64,000 nt of DNA from positions 245,693 through 309,692 of the forward strand of contig NC_021295.1 of assembly GCF_000402035.1 (NCBI RefSeq), read 5' to 3'. Below are positions 18,230 to 26,365 of the stretch, piece after piece; the first letter of the stretch is position 1, and every line of letters starts with the position of its first letter. Under the pieces are notes generated by a model. That model saw only the letters and a list, made by a program, of their open reading frames with translations, was not told where the DNA came from and made no database searches. Source of the DNA: Caballeronia insecticola (GTDB lineage: Bacteria > Pseudomonadota > Gammaproteobacteria > Burkholderiales > Burkholderiaceae). The position numbers and the translations under genes were made by a program.

Positions 18230-18766
18230 TCAAATGTCGCCATTGAAATGTTCTTGCAGGTAGCGATTGACCGCGGTCTCGGCGCTCACGCCATGGCCGA
18301 TTCTTTGCACGTTGCGAACCCAATGCTCGCGCTCGAACGCGATAAGCGGGATCTCCCACGTGCACGCGACCACGGCATTGGGATCTTTCGTGAATTCCGG
18401 GTTGGTGATGGATTCCGAGCGAAACAGAATCTGCTTCCACAACACGTCGTGGGACCACCAGTCAAGCAACAGCCAGTTGCCAAGGCGCCCTTGATGGAGC
18501 ACGGCGAAACCGGTCCTGTGCGAGTTCTTGCTGAGCAAAGGGTTGTTGGCGACTTGATCCCAGACAAGCTTCTTGGCCGCGTTCAATAGTCCGGCATCGA
18601 CAATCGGCTCGCCCTCGACGTACCTCGCATTGATGCCATAAAACTTGAAGGTCCAGCCATGAGCGGATTCGAGTTCGATGAAGCGGATCGGGCGGACGTC
18701 GTACGCATCCCTTTTCAGCCCGTAGTTGTCCGCTTGCTCTGCGATGGCTTCAACACCAAGACTCAT
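18230..18766 (-). CDS. Conserved hypothetical protein of the dimethylformamidase operon
   Basis: A 178-residue soluble protein that I do not recognise. It has no signal peptide or membrane helix and is rich in tryptophan (about nine, for example LGNWLLLDWWSHDVLW). It contains VRPIRFIELESAHGWTFKFYGINARY near the N-terminus and a helical end (AETAVNRYLQEHFNGDI). The start has AGGAGATAG before ATG. It lies between the DUF1330 and NTF2 genes on the same strand, so co-expression with the amide-degrading enzymes is likely. Being an unknown embedded in a catabolic operon, it is a good candidate for a missing step or a binding protein. Confidence 0.75.
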   Translation of the reverse strand: MSLGVEAIAEQADNYGLKRDAYDVRPIRFIELESAHGWTFKFYGINARYVEGEPIVDAGLLNAAKKLVWDQVANNPLLSKNSHRTGFAVLHQGRLGNWLLLDWWSHDVLWKQILFRSESITNPEFTKDPNAVVACTWEIPLIAFEREHWVRNVQRIGHGVSAETAVNRYLQEHFNGDI

Positions 18767-18924
18767 TTTCTATCTCCTGAATACGAAAACCGGCTTGCCT
18801 GAACTGATGGCGCAGCGCCGAATACCGGGCGAGCCGATCTCGCTTGATCAAAAAAGTATTTCCTTTCTATCTCTTGCTACATGCCTTTCAGGCCTTGCCC
18901 TGTCCCTGATCGGCTTCCCACCCG

Positions 18925-19218
18925 TCACTCCGCCACGCCTTCGACGATCGCGAGCTTGCGTCTGGCGTATTTCTCGATCACATCGATGGCCGGCCGATAT
19001 TCGGGCGAGTAATACCACTGGCGCGCACGCTCCACCGATTCGAACTCGACGATGATCAGCCGGTCGAAACTCCAGTCACCTTCGATGACCTCGGTCGCGC
19101 CACCGCGCACCAGGTACTTCCCGCCAAATGCATTGATCACCGGATAGGCGACTTCCCGATATTTCTCATAGGCTTCCTGATTGGTAATTTCGACATCGAC
19201 AAGCACGTAGGCCGCCAT
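18925..19218 (-). CDS. DUF1330 domain-containing protein
   Basis: Read from ATG at 19218 (97 residues) because TTGGAG stands nine bases upstream. A four-codon-longer start at 19230 is less likely. The sequence AAYVLVDVEITNQEAYEKY, GGKYLVRGGATEVIEGDW, RLIIVEFESVERARQWYYSPEY is diagnostic of DUF1330 (PF07045), a dimeric ferredoxin-like alpha/beta barrel fold. Relatives are often found in catabolic clusters, and a few are thought to be small isomerases or monooxygenase-like. It follows the large dimethylformamidase subunit by 81 bp on the same strand. Confidence 0.9.
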   Translation of the reverse strand: MAAYVLVDVEITNQEAYEKYREVAYPVINAFGGKYLVRGGATEVIEGDWSFDRLIIVEFESVERARQWYYSPEYRPAIDVIEKYARRKLAIVEGVAE

Positions 19219-19299
19219 GAGTTGCTCCAATGAACAGGTTCGTTTCTCGTTGCTTCAAGTTTTCCCTAGACGACTTCGGGTCGCTCGGCAACGCTTTCC

Positions 19300-21606
19300 T
19301 CAGCCAAGCGTTTCATCGATGAACCTGCTGGGCAGTTCATCCTTGAGGAACGCCCGCGTGACGTTCGACATCAAACGGGAGATGCTGTTGTCGAAGCCGT
19401 TGATCGGCAAGGCCTGACCGAATGAGATTGCGCCCGTTGCAAATACGGCGCCTCCCGCCTTCGTATCGAAGTACGTCATGTCGGCGCGGATCCGATAGTC
19501 GTATGTCCCGGTGAGACCTGGCTGCATATAGAAGATCTCGTCCTGAAAGACCACATAGTTGTCACTGTGCTCGCCGGACGACGCCAGAATGCGCGTATGA
19601 GGCGGCGTGCCCTTGCTCAGGTCGTACCGGTCGATCTCCAGACCGGCCGAACCCGAGTGCGCCAGACCGAAGTCGCCGAACAACTCCGTATCGATACCGT
19701 CGAAAACCCACGCAAAAGACGGGTCTCTGGCATCCGGCATCTTCGTGTACCCCTGCCCCGTCTCCCATCCCTCGGAAATGCTTCCGATGCCGAAGATCTT
19801 TTGCGGTGGTCGGTTGAGTTGCTTCCAGAGGCCGCCCTTGCGGCCGTTGAGCGCCAGATGATGTTCGCCTGGGCGGGCATTCCATGAGCGATGCCCCGCA
19901 TCGAGTTTGCGAACTTCCATCACGGCGGGATTGGCGGCGTCCAGCGTGACGCTCCAATAGAAGCCATTTCCGCCGAGATACATCAGACGTCCGCCTTCGC
20001 CGACATAGTCCTCGATGGCGTCGAGAACCTGCTCCGACACGTACTCCGGATGGCTTCCGGTCAACACGCACTTGTAGCGCTTCAGTGCGGACAACCCTTC
20101 CTTATGCAAGTCTTCGTCGGTGATGAGTTCCCAGTCGAGTCCGCTTTGTTCGAGCCAGGCCACGATGGAAAGGTCGGCGGGAAACTGCCATGGCGTTCCG
20201 ATCGATGACATGCGATATTTCGGCCGCATCGTGAAGAGCGGTCGCAGATACGATGAGTAACTGACGCCTCCTCCGTCCGCATAGACATCGTATGTCGCGT
20301 ACCCGAACTCCGGGTTCTCGTACATCTCGATATCGACGTCATCGGCGATGGGCGGCTGGCCCATCATCGGCTGGATGCCGGGCGCATCCAGAGACAGATG
20401 CTCGTTCGCGTAGGCGAGATAGCTTTGTGTCGGCACCAGCAAGCACAGCTTGGCGGTCGGAGTTTTGGCGCGCACGAAGAAGACGACGTACTCCTCGTTC
20501 ATTTTCTTGCCATCGTGGATACGAAGGCGGAATGCGTAGATGCCGCTCTTGATCCCGTCGGGAAGCGTGATTCGGCGCGTCACTTTCCACTTGCAGTCGA
20601 TCACCGCGTCAGCGTGGAATTCGATGCCGCCGTATTCCTCAGGCCCGGTATGAAAGGAGTCGTGCCGGCCGCTCCAGTTCCATCCTGTCTGTCCACGTAC
20701 AGGATAGTTCTGGCCATGAGCGTGAATGCCCATTGGACCTGTATCGACAACCATCTGGCCAATGCCGGAAACGCTATAGCCAGCGGAGGTGTTCCAGTAG
20801 ATGAACTTTTCCGTCGCGTTGGGCGCTTGTCCCTTGGCGAGGCTGGCGAGCGCATCTTCTCCCGCGCCATACCAGAGAACCCCGGGGCGATCGATCTTCC
20901 CGTGGAAATTTTCAGCCGTCCAGCGCTCGTCGTCCGGCAGGGAAACGTCGGCGCAGGCGATCAGGAACCGCGCGTCCGGGGTGCTGATCGGCGCGTTCAG
21001 CCTGACTTCGAATCGTGCGGGTGCACGGTCGGCAAAGGCGTTTGCGCTCAGGAGGCCGTTGTAGCGCGACACCACGTTTCGGCGATGCAGCGTCACGCGT
21101 CCGGATGCGGGGTCGACTGCAACGGCGACGAAGTACCAGGTTTTCGCGACCAGCGCGTCGTGATCCTGAACTTCGCCACTGGACGCTGAAGAACTCCACC
21201 GGAACGCAAGCTTTCCGTTTCCCCCGATCTCGAGACGATATCCCTGCCTCGATGTCGTGTCCCACCGGCCCAATATTGTCTGTGTGTCGCCGGTTGCGGG
21301 CAGCGTCGGATACACGAAGGCAAACAGGGTGAATGCCTGAAGTTCGTCGAGCTTGTTCGCTGAATCCGCGACCGACAGATACGAGCCGATTTGCGTCCGC
21401 TGCTGATGAACGTCCCACTCGCCATTGGCATCGCAATCGACTTCTCGTTCGATAAAGCCCGGTCCTGACGGATGCTCGTCACCGTGAATCAATCGAACGA
21501 GTTGTGCCTGAGCGGTGGTCGCGCCCGTCGCGCTCACGAATACGTCGAAGGCGTCGCCAGGGCGAACCGAGATCTTGTTCGCATAGCCAAAAATTTTGGT
21601 AGACAT
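19300..21606 (-). CDS. dmfA2: N,N-dimethylformamidase large (beta) subunit
   Basis: A 768-residue protein, very near the roughly 762 of known DMFase large subunits. An N-terminal all-beta part includes a concanavalin-like lectin domain (about residues 90-240, YRLEIGGNGKLAFRWSS). A C-terminal alpha/beta part carries CLLVPTQSYLAYANEHL and LTGSHPEYVSEQVLDAIEDY. Paracoccus DMFase is reported to hold mononuclear iron with two Tyr and one Glu. Tyr399, one of the Tyr residues near 439, and Glu521 here are the likely equivalents (mapping inferred). The enzyme hydrolyses DMF to dimethylamine and formate. The small subunit gene is 26 bp upstream. No dimethylamine dehydrogenase is nearby, so the real substrate may be another N-alkyl amide. 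Confidence 0.9.
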   Translation of the reverse strand: MSTKIFGYANKISVRPGDAFDVFVSATGATTAQAQLVRLIHGDEHPSGPGFIEREVDCDANGEWDVHQQRTQIGSYLSVADSANKLDELQAFTLFAFVYPTLPATGDTQTILGRWDTTSRQGYRLEIGGNGKLAFRWSSSASSGEVQDHDALVAKTWYFVAVAVDPASGRVTLHRRNVVSRYNGLLSANAFADRAPARFEVRLNAPISTPDARFLIACADVSLPDDERWTAENFHGKIDRPGVLWYGAGEDALASLAKGQAPNATEKFIYWNTSAGYSVSGIGQMVVDTGPMGIHAHGQNYPVRGQTGWNWSGRHDSFHTGPEEYGGIEFHADAVIDCKWKVTRRITLPDGIKSGIYAFRLRIHDGKKMNEEYVVFFVRAKTPTAKLCLLVPTQSYLAYANEHLSLDAPGIQPMMGQPPIADDVDIEMYENPEFGYATYDVYADGGGVSYSSYLRPLFTMRPKYRMSSIGTPWQFPADLSIVAWLEQSGLDWELITDEDLHKEGLSALKRYKCVLTGSHPEYVSEQVLDAIEDYVGEGGRLMYLGGNGFYWSVTLDAANPAVMEVRKLDAGHRSWNARPGEHHLALNGRKGGLWKQLNRPPQKIFGIGSISEGWETGQGYTKMPDARDPSFAWVFDGIDTELFGDFGLAHSGSAGLEIDRYDLSKGTPPHTRILASSGEHSDNYVVFQDEIFYMQPGLTGTYDYRIRADMTYFDTKAGGAVFATGAISFGQALPINGFDNSISRLMSNVTRAFLKDELPSRFIDETLG

Positions 21607-21632
21607 ACAGCGATTCCGTCAAAGTAATCGAG

Positions 21633-21992
21633 TTAAAGCTTGAGATCGACGATTCGGCGCAGAAAGGTCGCGTGATAGGCCTCGTCTGGCGATGCGTAGA
21701 TTTTCTGATCGACCGTCTTCGGCGCCACGCCTCTTTGGCCAGACAAGGTGATGATCTGATAAGCCTTGAACGGCTCTATCACGCGTATTGCATACTTGCC
21801 GGCGTGTGGTCCGTTGCTGAGAATGAACGCCAGCCGCGCCAGCGCGTCGCTTTGTTTGCCGAGCGGCTGGCGTCGATGCTCTTCGATCAGCTCCTCGCTG
21901 ATCAGACCGCGAGCACGCTCGCGCTGATTGGCGAGAAAGCGTTCGTAATAGAGCAGGTCGCGATTCTCGGACTGTGATCTGGAGAGTCCCAT
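21633..21992 (-). CDS. dmfA1: N,N-dimethylformamidase small (alpha) subunit
   Basis: A 119-residue helical, basic protein that matches DMFase small subunits (about 130 residues) in length and content: SENRDLLYYERFLANQRERARG, then LARLAFILSNGPHAGKYAIRVIEPFKAYQII. In the known enzyme it wraps the large subunit and is needed for activity. A GAGGCTCGA ribosome site precedes the ATG. It is followed after 26 bp by the large-subunit gene, the order seen in DMF-degrading Paracoccus and Alcaligenes. A hairpin lies between its start and the upstream aldolase gene (22039-22080). Confidence 0.9.
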   Translation of the reverse strand: MGLSRSQSENRDLLYYERFLANQRERARGLISEELIEEHRRQPLGKQSDALARLAFILSNGPHAGKYAIRVIEPFKAYQIITLSGQRGVAPKTVDQKIYASPDEAYHATFLRRIVDLKL

Positions 21993-22038
21993 TCGAGCCT
22001 CGGTTGGTTAGTCGGAAGAACGCTAAAGATTTCGAAGT

Positions 22039-22080
22039 CCGGACGCCGGTCCGGGCATGTTCGTTTATGGCGGCGTCCGG
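22039..22080 (-). other. Intercistronic 10-bp inverted repeat before dmfA1
   Basis: CCGGACGCCG (22039-22048) and CGGCGTCCGG (22071-22080) are perfect complements with a 22-base loop, lying between the aldolase stop at 22088 and the small-subunit start at 21992. A GC-rich stem here could shield the 3' end of the upstream message or partly terminate transcription, and so set the ratio of aldolases to amidohydrolase. There is no U-run. Confidence 0.5.
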
Positions 22081-22087
22081 TTGACAT

Positions 22088-22978
22088 TTAGCGCCGGGCT
22101 TCTTGCAACAGCTTTGTCAGCATCTCCCTTTCCTCTTGCGCAAGCGGTGCGAGCGGCGCGCGAGGTATTCCGACGTCGAGGCCGTCGAGTTGCAGACCCG
22201 CCTTGATCGTGGTGGGCAATCCGCCCTTCAGAATAAATTCGAGCACCGGAAGTTGACGGTAAAACAGCCTTCGCGCGCGATCCAGTTCGCCGGTCGCTAC
22301 CGCGTTGTAAAGATCGATCGTGAGCGTCGGAATCAGGTTCGGGGCGGCCGTGCACCAGCCGGCCGCTCCGGCCACGAAAGCCTCGAGCGCGAGCGGGTTG
22401 CTACCGTTGTAAAACGGGATTTCTCCGTTGGAGAGTTGGTGAAGCTTGTGCATCCGCTGAATGTCGCCGGTGCTCTCCTTCACCATCGTCACCGCGTCGA
22501 TCTCTTTCACCAGGCGCGAAATCAGAAGCGGACTCATGTCGATGCCGCTGGTCGCCGGGTTGTTGTAGACCATGATGGGAATACCCACAGCCTTGCCGAT
22601 AGCCGCGTAGTGTTCGAAGATCTCCTGCTCGCTCAGCTTCCAGTAGGAAATCGGCAGAACCATGACGGCATCCGCGCCTTGGGCCTCCGCGAATTTCGCG
22701 CGACGGATGGCGTTGCGTGTGGTCAGATCGGAGATACCCACAACGACAGGGACGCGCCTCGCAACCTGCTTGATGGAAGCTTCCGCCGCGCGGTCCCATT
22801 CATCATCCGACAGATAGGCGCTTTCCCCCGTGCTGCCCAGCGGCGCGATCGCATGAACGCCGCTTCCGACCAGTCTCTCGATCGACTGTGACAGCATTCC
22901 GACATCGATACCGCCCTCCACCGGATGGAACGGCGTGATCGGATAAGCGATGATTCCCTTGAATTTCTGCTCTGACAT
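22088..22978 (-). CDS. DapA/NanA-family class I aldolase (dihydrodipicolinate synthase-like)
   Basis: From ATG at 22978, which has GAGG before it, the protein has 296 residues and starts SEQKFKGIIAYPITPFHPV. Family landmarks are GSTGE at 48-52, Tyr138 in VYNNPATSG and the Schiff-base lysine Lys167 in VKEST. A longer frame from 23086 overlaps the upstream gene and is rejected. The family condenses or cleaves pyruvate-containing keto acids or dehydrates sugar acids. True DapA is normally encoded elsewhere and the context here is catabolic, so a retro-aldol or dehydratase step giving pyruvate is likelier than lysine synthesis. Confidence 0.88.
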   Translation of the reverse strand: MSEQKFKGIIAYPITPFHPVEGGIDVGMLSQSIERLVGSGVHAIAPLGSTGESAYLSDDEWDRAAEASIKQVARRVPVVVGISDLTTRNAIRRAKFAEAQGADAVMVLPISYWKLSEQEIFEHYAAIGKAVGIPIMVYNNPATSGIDMSPLLISRLVKEIDAVTMVKESTGDIQRMHKLHQLSNGEIPFYNGSNPLALEAFVAGAAGWCTAAPNLIPTLTIDLYNAVATGELDRARRLFYRQLPVLEFILKGGLPTTIKAGLQLDGLDVGIPRAPLAPLAQEEREMLTKLLQEARR

Positions 22979-23021
22979 GACAGCCTCGATCAGTGATGAG
23001 TTCGTTGATTTCCTGGCGCCT

Positions 23022-23804
23022 TTACTGCAGACACCCTTCGTGATGCGGAAGCGCTCTGCGGGCGAAGTAACCGAACGTGACCGCATCGCGCTTGGGCGTC
23101 GAGATCCAGTCGTGCGCCTCTTTGCCCAGTTCGGGCGCGATCGGTTTCATGTCGCCCGCGGCCATGGCCGTCAGTTGCATTCGCGCGGCGCGTTCCATCA
23201 GCAACGCGAGAACACACGCTTCCTCGACCGTCTTGCCGGTCACGAGCATGCCGTGATGAGCCAACAGGATGGCTCGCTTCTGGCCGAGCGCCCCTGAAAT
23301 GATCTCTCCCTCCTCGTTGCCGACCGGGATTCCGGGCCACCTTTCGAGGAAGGCGCAATCGTCGTAAAGGGGGCACAAATCCATGTGCGACACGACGAGC
23401 GGCACTTCGAGCGTCGATAACGCCGAAACAAAGCGTGGATGCGTGTGAATGATGCAGTTGACGTCCGGTCGCGCGCGATAGATCCACGTATGAAATCGAT
23501 TCGCCGGATTCGGCATTCCCTTTCCGTCGAGGGTCTTCAGATCCTGATTCACTTGAAGCAGGTTCGACGCGGTAATTTCATCGAACCCGTGTCCGAACGG
23601 CTGCGTATAGAAGGTCTCAGCTTCCGGCGCGCGCGCGGTGATCTGGCCCGCGAGTCCCGAATCATGCCCGCCATCGAACAGGATCCGGCAGGTCAGAGCC
23701 AATTTCTGCTTTTCACTCCATTGCTGTTCGGTCAACTCGCCGTTCATTTGCGCGAGCGCGCGGGCTACGAGTTCGGCCTTCGCGACATGCAATGTTTCTG
23801 GCAT
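23022..23804 (-). CDS. Class II aldolase/adducin family protein
   Basis: A protein of 260 residues from ATG at 23804, with GAGG upstream. The longer frame to 23978 overlaps the amidase gene and is rejected. Family features are GGHDSGLAGQITARAP (substrate/phosphate loop region), the zinc-binding His pair in CIIHTHPRF, and LLAHHGMLVTGKTVEEAC with the third His. Members cleave or epimerise sugar phosphates or hydroxy-keto acids, for example fuculose-1-phosphate aldolase. The absence of a sugar kinase nearby argues for a non-phosphorylated substrate. It is 43 bp upstream of the DapA-like gene, giving two different aldolase folds in one operon. Confidence 0.88.
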   Translation of the reverse strand: MPETLHVAKAELVARALAQMNGELTEQQWSEKQKLALTCRILFDGGHDSGLAGQITARAPEAETFYTQPFGHGFDEITASNLLQVNQDLKTLDGKGMPNPANRFHTWIYRARPDVNCIIHTHPRFVSALSTLEVPLVVSHMDLCPLYDDCAFLERWPGIPVGNEEGEIISGALGQKRAILLAHHGMLVTGKTVEEACVLALLMERAARMQLTAMAAGDMKPIAPELGKEAHDWISTPKRDAVTFGYFARRALPHHEGCLQ

Positions 23805-23862
23805 TTCCAAACCTCGTCTGTCAATTCGTGATTGCGCAATTAAGTCGGTCTGTGCGGCGCGC

Positions 23863-25314
23863 TCAAAGCGCCGGATGCCTCGATGACCACGGTGCGATCG
23901 CCTCAAACTCTCTCGCGACGGCAAAGATCGATACGTCGTCGAAGGGGCGGCCAATGATCTGCACCCCGGTGGGCACACCTGAACTGCTAAAGCCCGACGG
24001 CAAGGAAAACACCGGGCACTGGCTCAGCAGATTGAAGGGATAAGTGAGGGCCCAGTTCAGGAACGCGTCGACGCGCTTGCCATTGATCGTGAAATCGGCA
24101 TCGTCGTTCCGGTGCTCAGCCTTGATCGCGGGAACGGCAAGCGTGGGCGTGACCAGCACATCGTTGCGCGCGAGAATGGGCGAGAGGCGTTTCCACATAT
24201 TCGTGCGGACCATTTCCGTCTGCTTGACGCGAATCGCGCTATGCGCCAGCCCTTTGTGAATGAGCTTGCGCACGAACGGGTCCATTTTGTATTGCCATTC
24301 CGGAATATGATGATGGGCGAGCGTTGCCAGCAAACCCTCCCAGTGCGTGACCCAAGCGTCGTACACGAGGTCGCTCCAGCCGATTTCGACCGTTTCGACG
24401 ATTGCACCGGCGTCGGCCATTTTTTCCACGGCGATACGCGTGTTGTCCGCGACTTCCTTGTCGATTTCGAAGTAACCGAGGTCAGGCGAAAACGCCACGC
24501 GAACGCCCTTCATCGAACGCTGAACGGACGCCTTCGGAATCTTGACCTCGTCGCGCAAACTCGTGATGTCCTCGGGGTGTTGTCCGGACATCACATTGAG
24601 CATCAGCGCGGCATCGTCGACCGAGCGCGTCATCGGCCCGATGTGGATGATGGATTCGAACATGGTGTCGAGCAGGAAGCCGGGGACGCGTCCGAACGAG
24701 GGCTTGTACCCGACAATGCCGTTCATCGAAGCAGGCATGCGAATCGAGCCGCCGCCATCGTCGCCTTCCGCGAGTGTCGTCATGCCGGCTGCCACGGTCA
24801 CGCCGGCGCCGCCTGACGATCCGCCACTGCTGAAGTCCTGATTCCACGGATTGCGCGTGACGCCATACAGAGGGCTATGGCAATGCCCGCAATGCGCGAA
24901 TTCGGGCGTGGTGGTCCGGATATGCATGATCGCGCCCGCGTCGAGCAGGCGTTGCACCGCAGGCAGAGTCCGATCGGCAGGCACGCCTTCGAAAATGCGT
25001 GAACCCCACGTAGTGGTCACATCCTTGATCGGATGCAGCTCCTTGACGGCAAGCGGAATGCCCTCGAGCGGCCGCACCACCTGTCCCGACCGATAGCGCT
25101 TCTCCGCATCTTTCGCCTGCCCGAGCGCCTGCTCGTAGAACCGGTTCGTGATTGCGTTGACGCTCGGGTTCACCGCCTCGCAGCGCTCGATGACGGACTG
25201 CATGAGATCCACGGGAGAAAGGCTGCCATCCTTGAAACGATGGACGGCTTCCTCCGCGGTGATGTAGTGAAGTTCGGAACTCGATACCATCGTGGGCTTC
25301 AGAAGTGTGGACAT
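23863..25314 (-). CDS. Amidase (amidase signature family)
   Basis: A 483-residue enzyme of the Ser-cisSer-Lys amidase family (PF01425). Catalytic Lys91 is in PLAVKELHP, the cis-Ser is Ser167 in the glycine/serine loop SSGGSSGG, and the nucleophile Ser190 is in EGDDGGGSIRMPAS. It hydrolyses a carboxamide to acid and ammonia or amine. The AGGGGG ribosome site before ATG is strong. It lies 67 bp after the LivF-like gene and 58 bp before the class II aldolase gene. With the dimethylformamidase subunits downstream, the operon holds two unrelated amide hydrolases, which suggests a substrate with two amide bonds or sequential deamidation. Confidence 0.92.
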   Translation of the reverse strand: MSTLLKPTMVSSSELHYITAEEAVHRFKDGSLSPVDLMQSVIERCEAVNPSVNAITNRFYEQALGQAKDAEKRYRSGQVVRPLEGIPLAVKELHPIKDVTTTWGSRIFEGVPADRTLPAVQRLLDAGAIMHIRTTTPEFAHCGHCHSPLYGVTRNPWNQDFSSGGSSGGAGVTVAAGMTTLAEGDDGGGSIRMPASMNGIVGYKPSFGRVPGFLLDTMFESIIHIGPMTRSVDDAALMLNVMSGQHPEDITSLRDEVKIPKASVQRSMKGVRVAFSPDLGYFEIDKEVADNTRIAVEKMADAGAIVETVEIGWSDLVYDAWVTHWEGLLATLAHHHIPEWQYKMDPFVRKLIHKGLAHSAIRVKQTEMVRTNMWKRLSPILARNDVLVTPTLAVPAIKAEHRNDDADFTINGKRVDAFLNWALTYPFNLLSQCPVFSLPSGFSSSGVPTGVQIIGRPFDDVSIFAVAREFEAIAPWSSRHPAL

Positions 25315-25381
25315 GTATCCCCCTGGACTTGTTCGCGATAGTTAGGTTGGCGACGACCCGAGTGTCGGCGCGGTTCGACTT

Positions 25382-26113
25382 TCATACCCATGGCGACCTT
25401 ACGTCGCCCGATAATTCACGCTCCAGCTCGCGGATGTTCGCCGCACTGCTCATTGCGAACGCTCGCTTGAACCTTCCCGAATCCATGAGATACCCGCGTG
25501 TCGAGAGTCTCGCCGCGAAGCTCGCATCCTTTTCGAGCGTCAGCACCGCCAGCTTCGCGTCGCTCGACACCTGCTCGATCACCTCGACCATCTCATCGAG
25601 CAGTGGAGGCTGCACGCCTGCGGAAGGCTCGTCCAGAACCAGAAGCTTCGGCTCGCTCATCAGTTCACGCGCCAAGGCCAGCAGCTGCTGTTGCCCTTCA
25701 TCGAGCGAACCGCCGAGTTCCCTCAGGACCGGTTTCAGGGTCTTGAAGTAGGTCAGCTGAGTCTCCAGAACACTGGACGTCTGCGCACTGTCGAGCCGCG
25801 CTGCGTATGCACCGACCAACATGTTTTGCATGACCGTCAGTTGCGAGAACACCTGGCGGGCCTGAGAGACATACGCGATTCCCCTGCGGGCTCGTGCATG
25901 TGCTGCCTCCGCGGTGACCTCCACGCCCATGAAGCGAATATTTCCCCGCCTGCAGGGAAGCGCTCCGGTTATGGCCCGGGCCAGCGTCGTTTTCCCCGCA
26001 CTCGCCCGACCCAGCACCGCCACTCGCTCCCCGAAATCGATCTGAAGATTGATCCCGCTCAGAACCACGGCGTCTCCATACCCTGAACTCGCATTGCTCG
26101 CGCTGAATAACAT
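25382..26113 (-). CDS. Orphan LivF-like ABC transporter ATP-binding protein with atypical signature motif
   Basis: A 243-residue ABC ATPase of the branched-chain amino acid/amide (LivF) type. Walker A is at residues 35-42 (GRASAGKT) and Walker B with the following Glu at 156-163 (KLLVLDEPSAGVQPP). The signature, normally LSGGEQQ, reads LDEGQQQ at 137-143, so the Ser and first Gly are replaced by Asp and Glu. No permease, LivG or binding-protein gene is nearby, so it must work with a system encoded elsewhere, or is a remnant. It is the first gene of the operon, divergent from the MocR regulator. A GGGGAAAACGAG leader precedes ATG. Confidence 0.82.
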   Translation of the reverse strand: MLFSASNASSGYGDAVVLSGINLQIDFGERVAVLGRASAGKTTLARAITGALPCRRGNIRFMGVEVTAEAAHARARRGIAYVSQARQVFSQLTVMQNMLVGAYAARLDSAQTSSVLETQLTYFKTLKPVLRELGGSLDEGQQQLLALARELMSEPKLLVLDEPSAGVQPPLLDEMVEVIEQVSSDAKLAVLTLEKDASFAARLSTRGYLMDSGRFKRAFAMSSAANIRELERELSGDVRSPWV

Positions 26114-26275
26114 CTCGTTTTCCCCTGGATGCTTACGCGTCCGGACCCAGACATCGGTTCCTCGAGCAAACCAGCCGATGCTCCGGCCCGCTGCCCCGTC
26201 TTAAAGCCATCAAGACGCGCTCACATGGTGTGGCCGCGACGCATTCCGGGCGATCCACATATGTTTTTCGTGCGG

Positions 26276-26290
26276 TGGTATAGATGGTAT
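26276..26290. promoter_or_regulatory. Direct repeat TGGTAT, likely MocR operator
   Basis: TGGTAT occurs at 26276-26281 and again at 26285-26290, nine bp apart, in the 250-bp spacer between the LivF-like gene and the MocR gene. Read on the other strand these are ATACCA repeats, the same hexamer used by GabR, a well-studied MocR regulator, though with different spacing. They lie 76 bp upstream of the regulator start and 160 bp from the operon start. Confidence 0.45.
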
Positions 26291-26365
26291 GCTCCATGAG
26301 GATCCAAATCATCATCCAGTTTTTTTGATTTGACGGGTCCAGATTTTTTCGCGGAGGAAATTGAA

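Noticed and set aside
23805..23978. N-terminal extension of the class II aldolase
   Set aside because: It overlaps the amidase gene and is Arg/Ser-rich; a ribosome site precedes the ATG at 23804.
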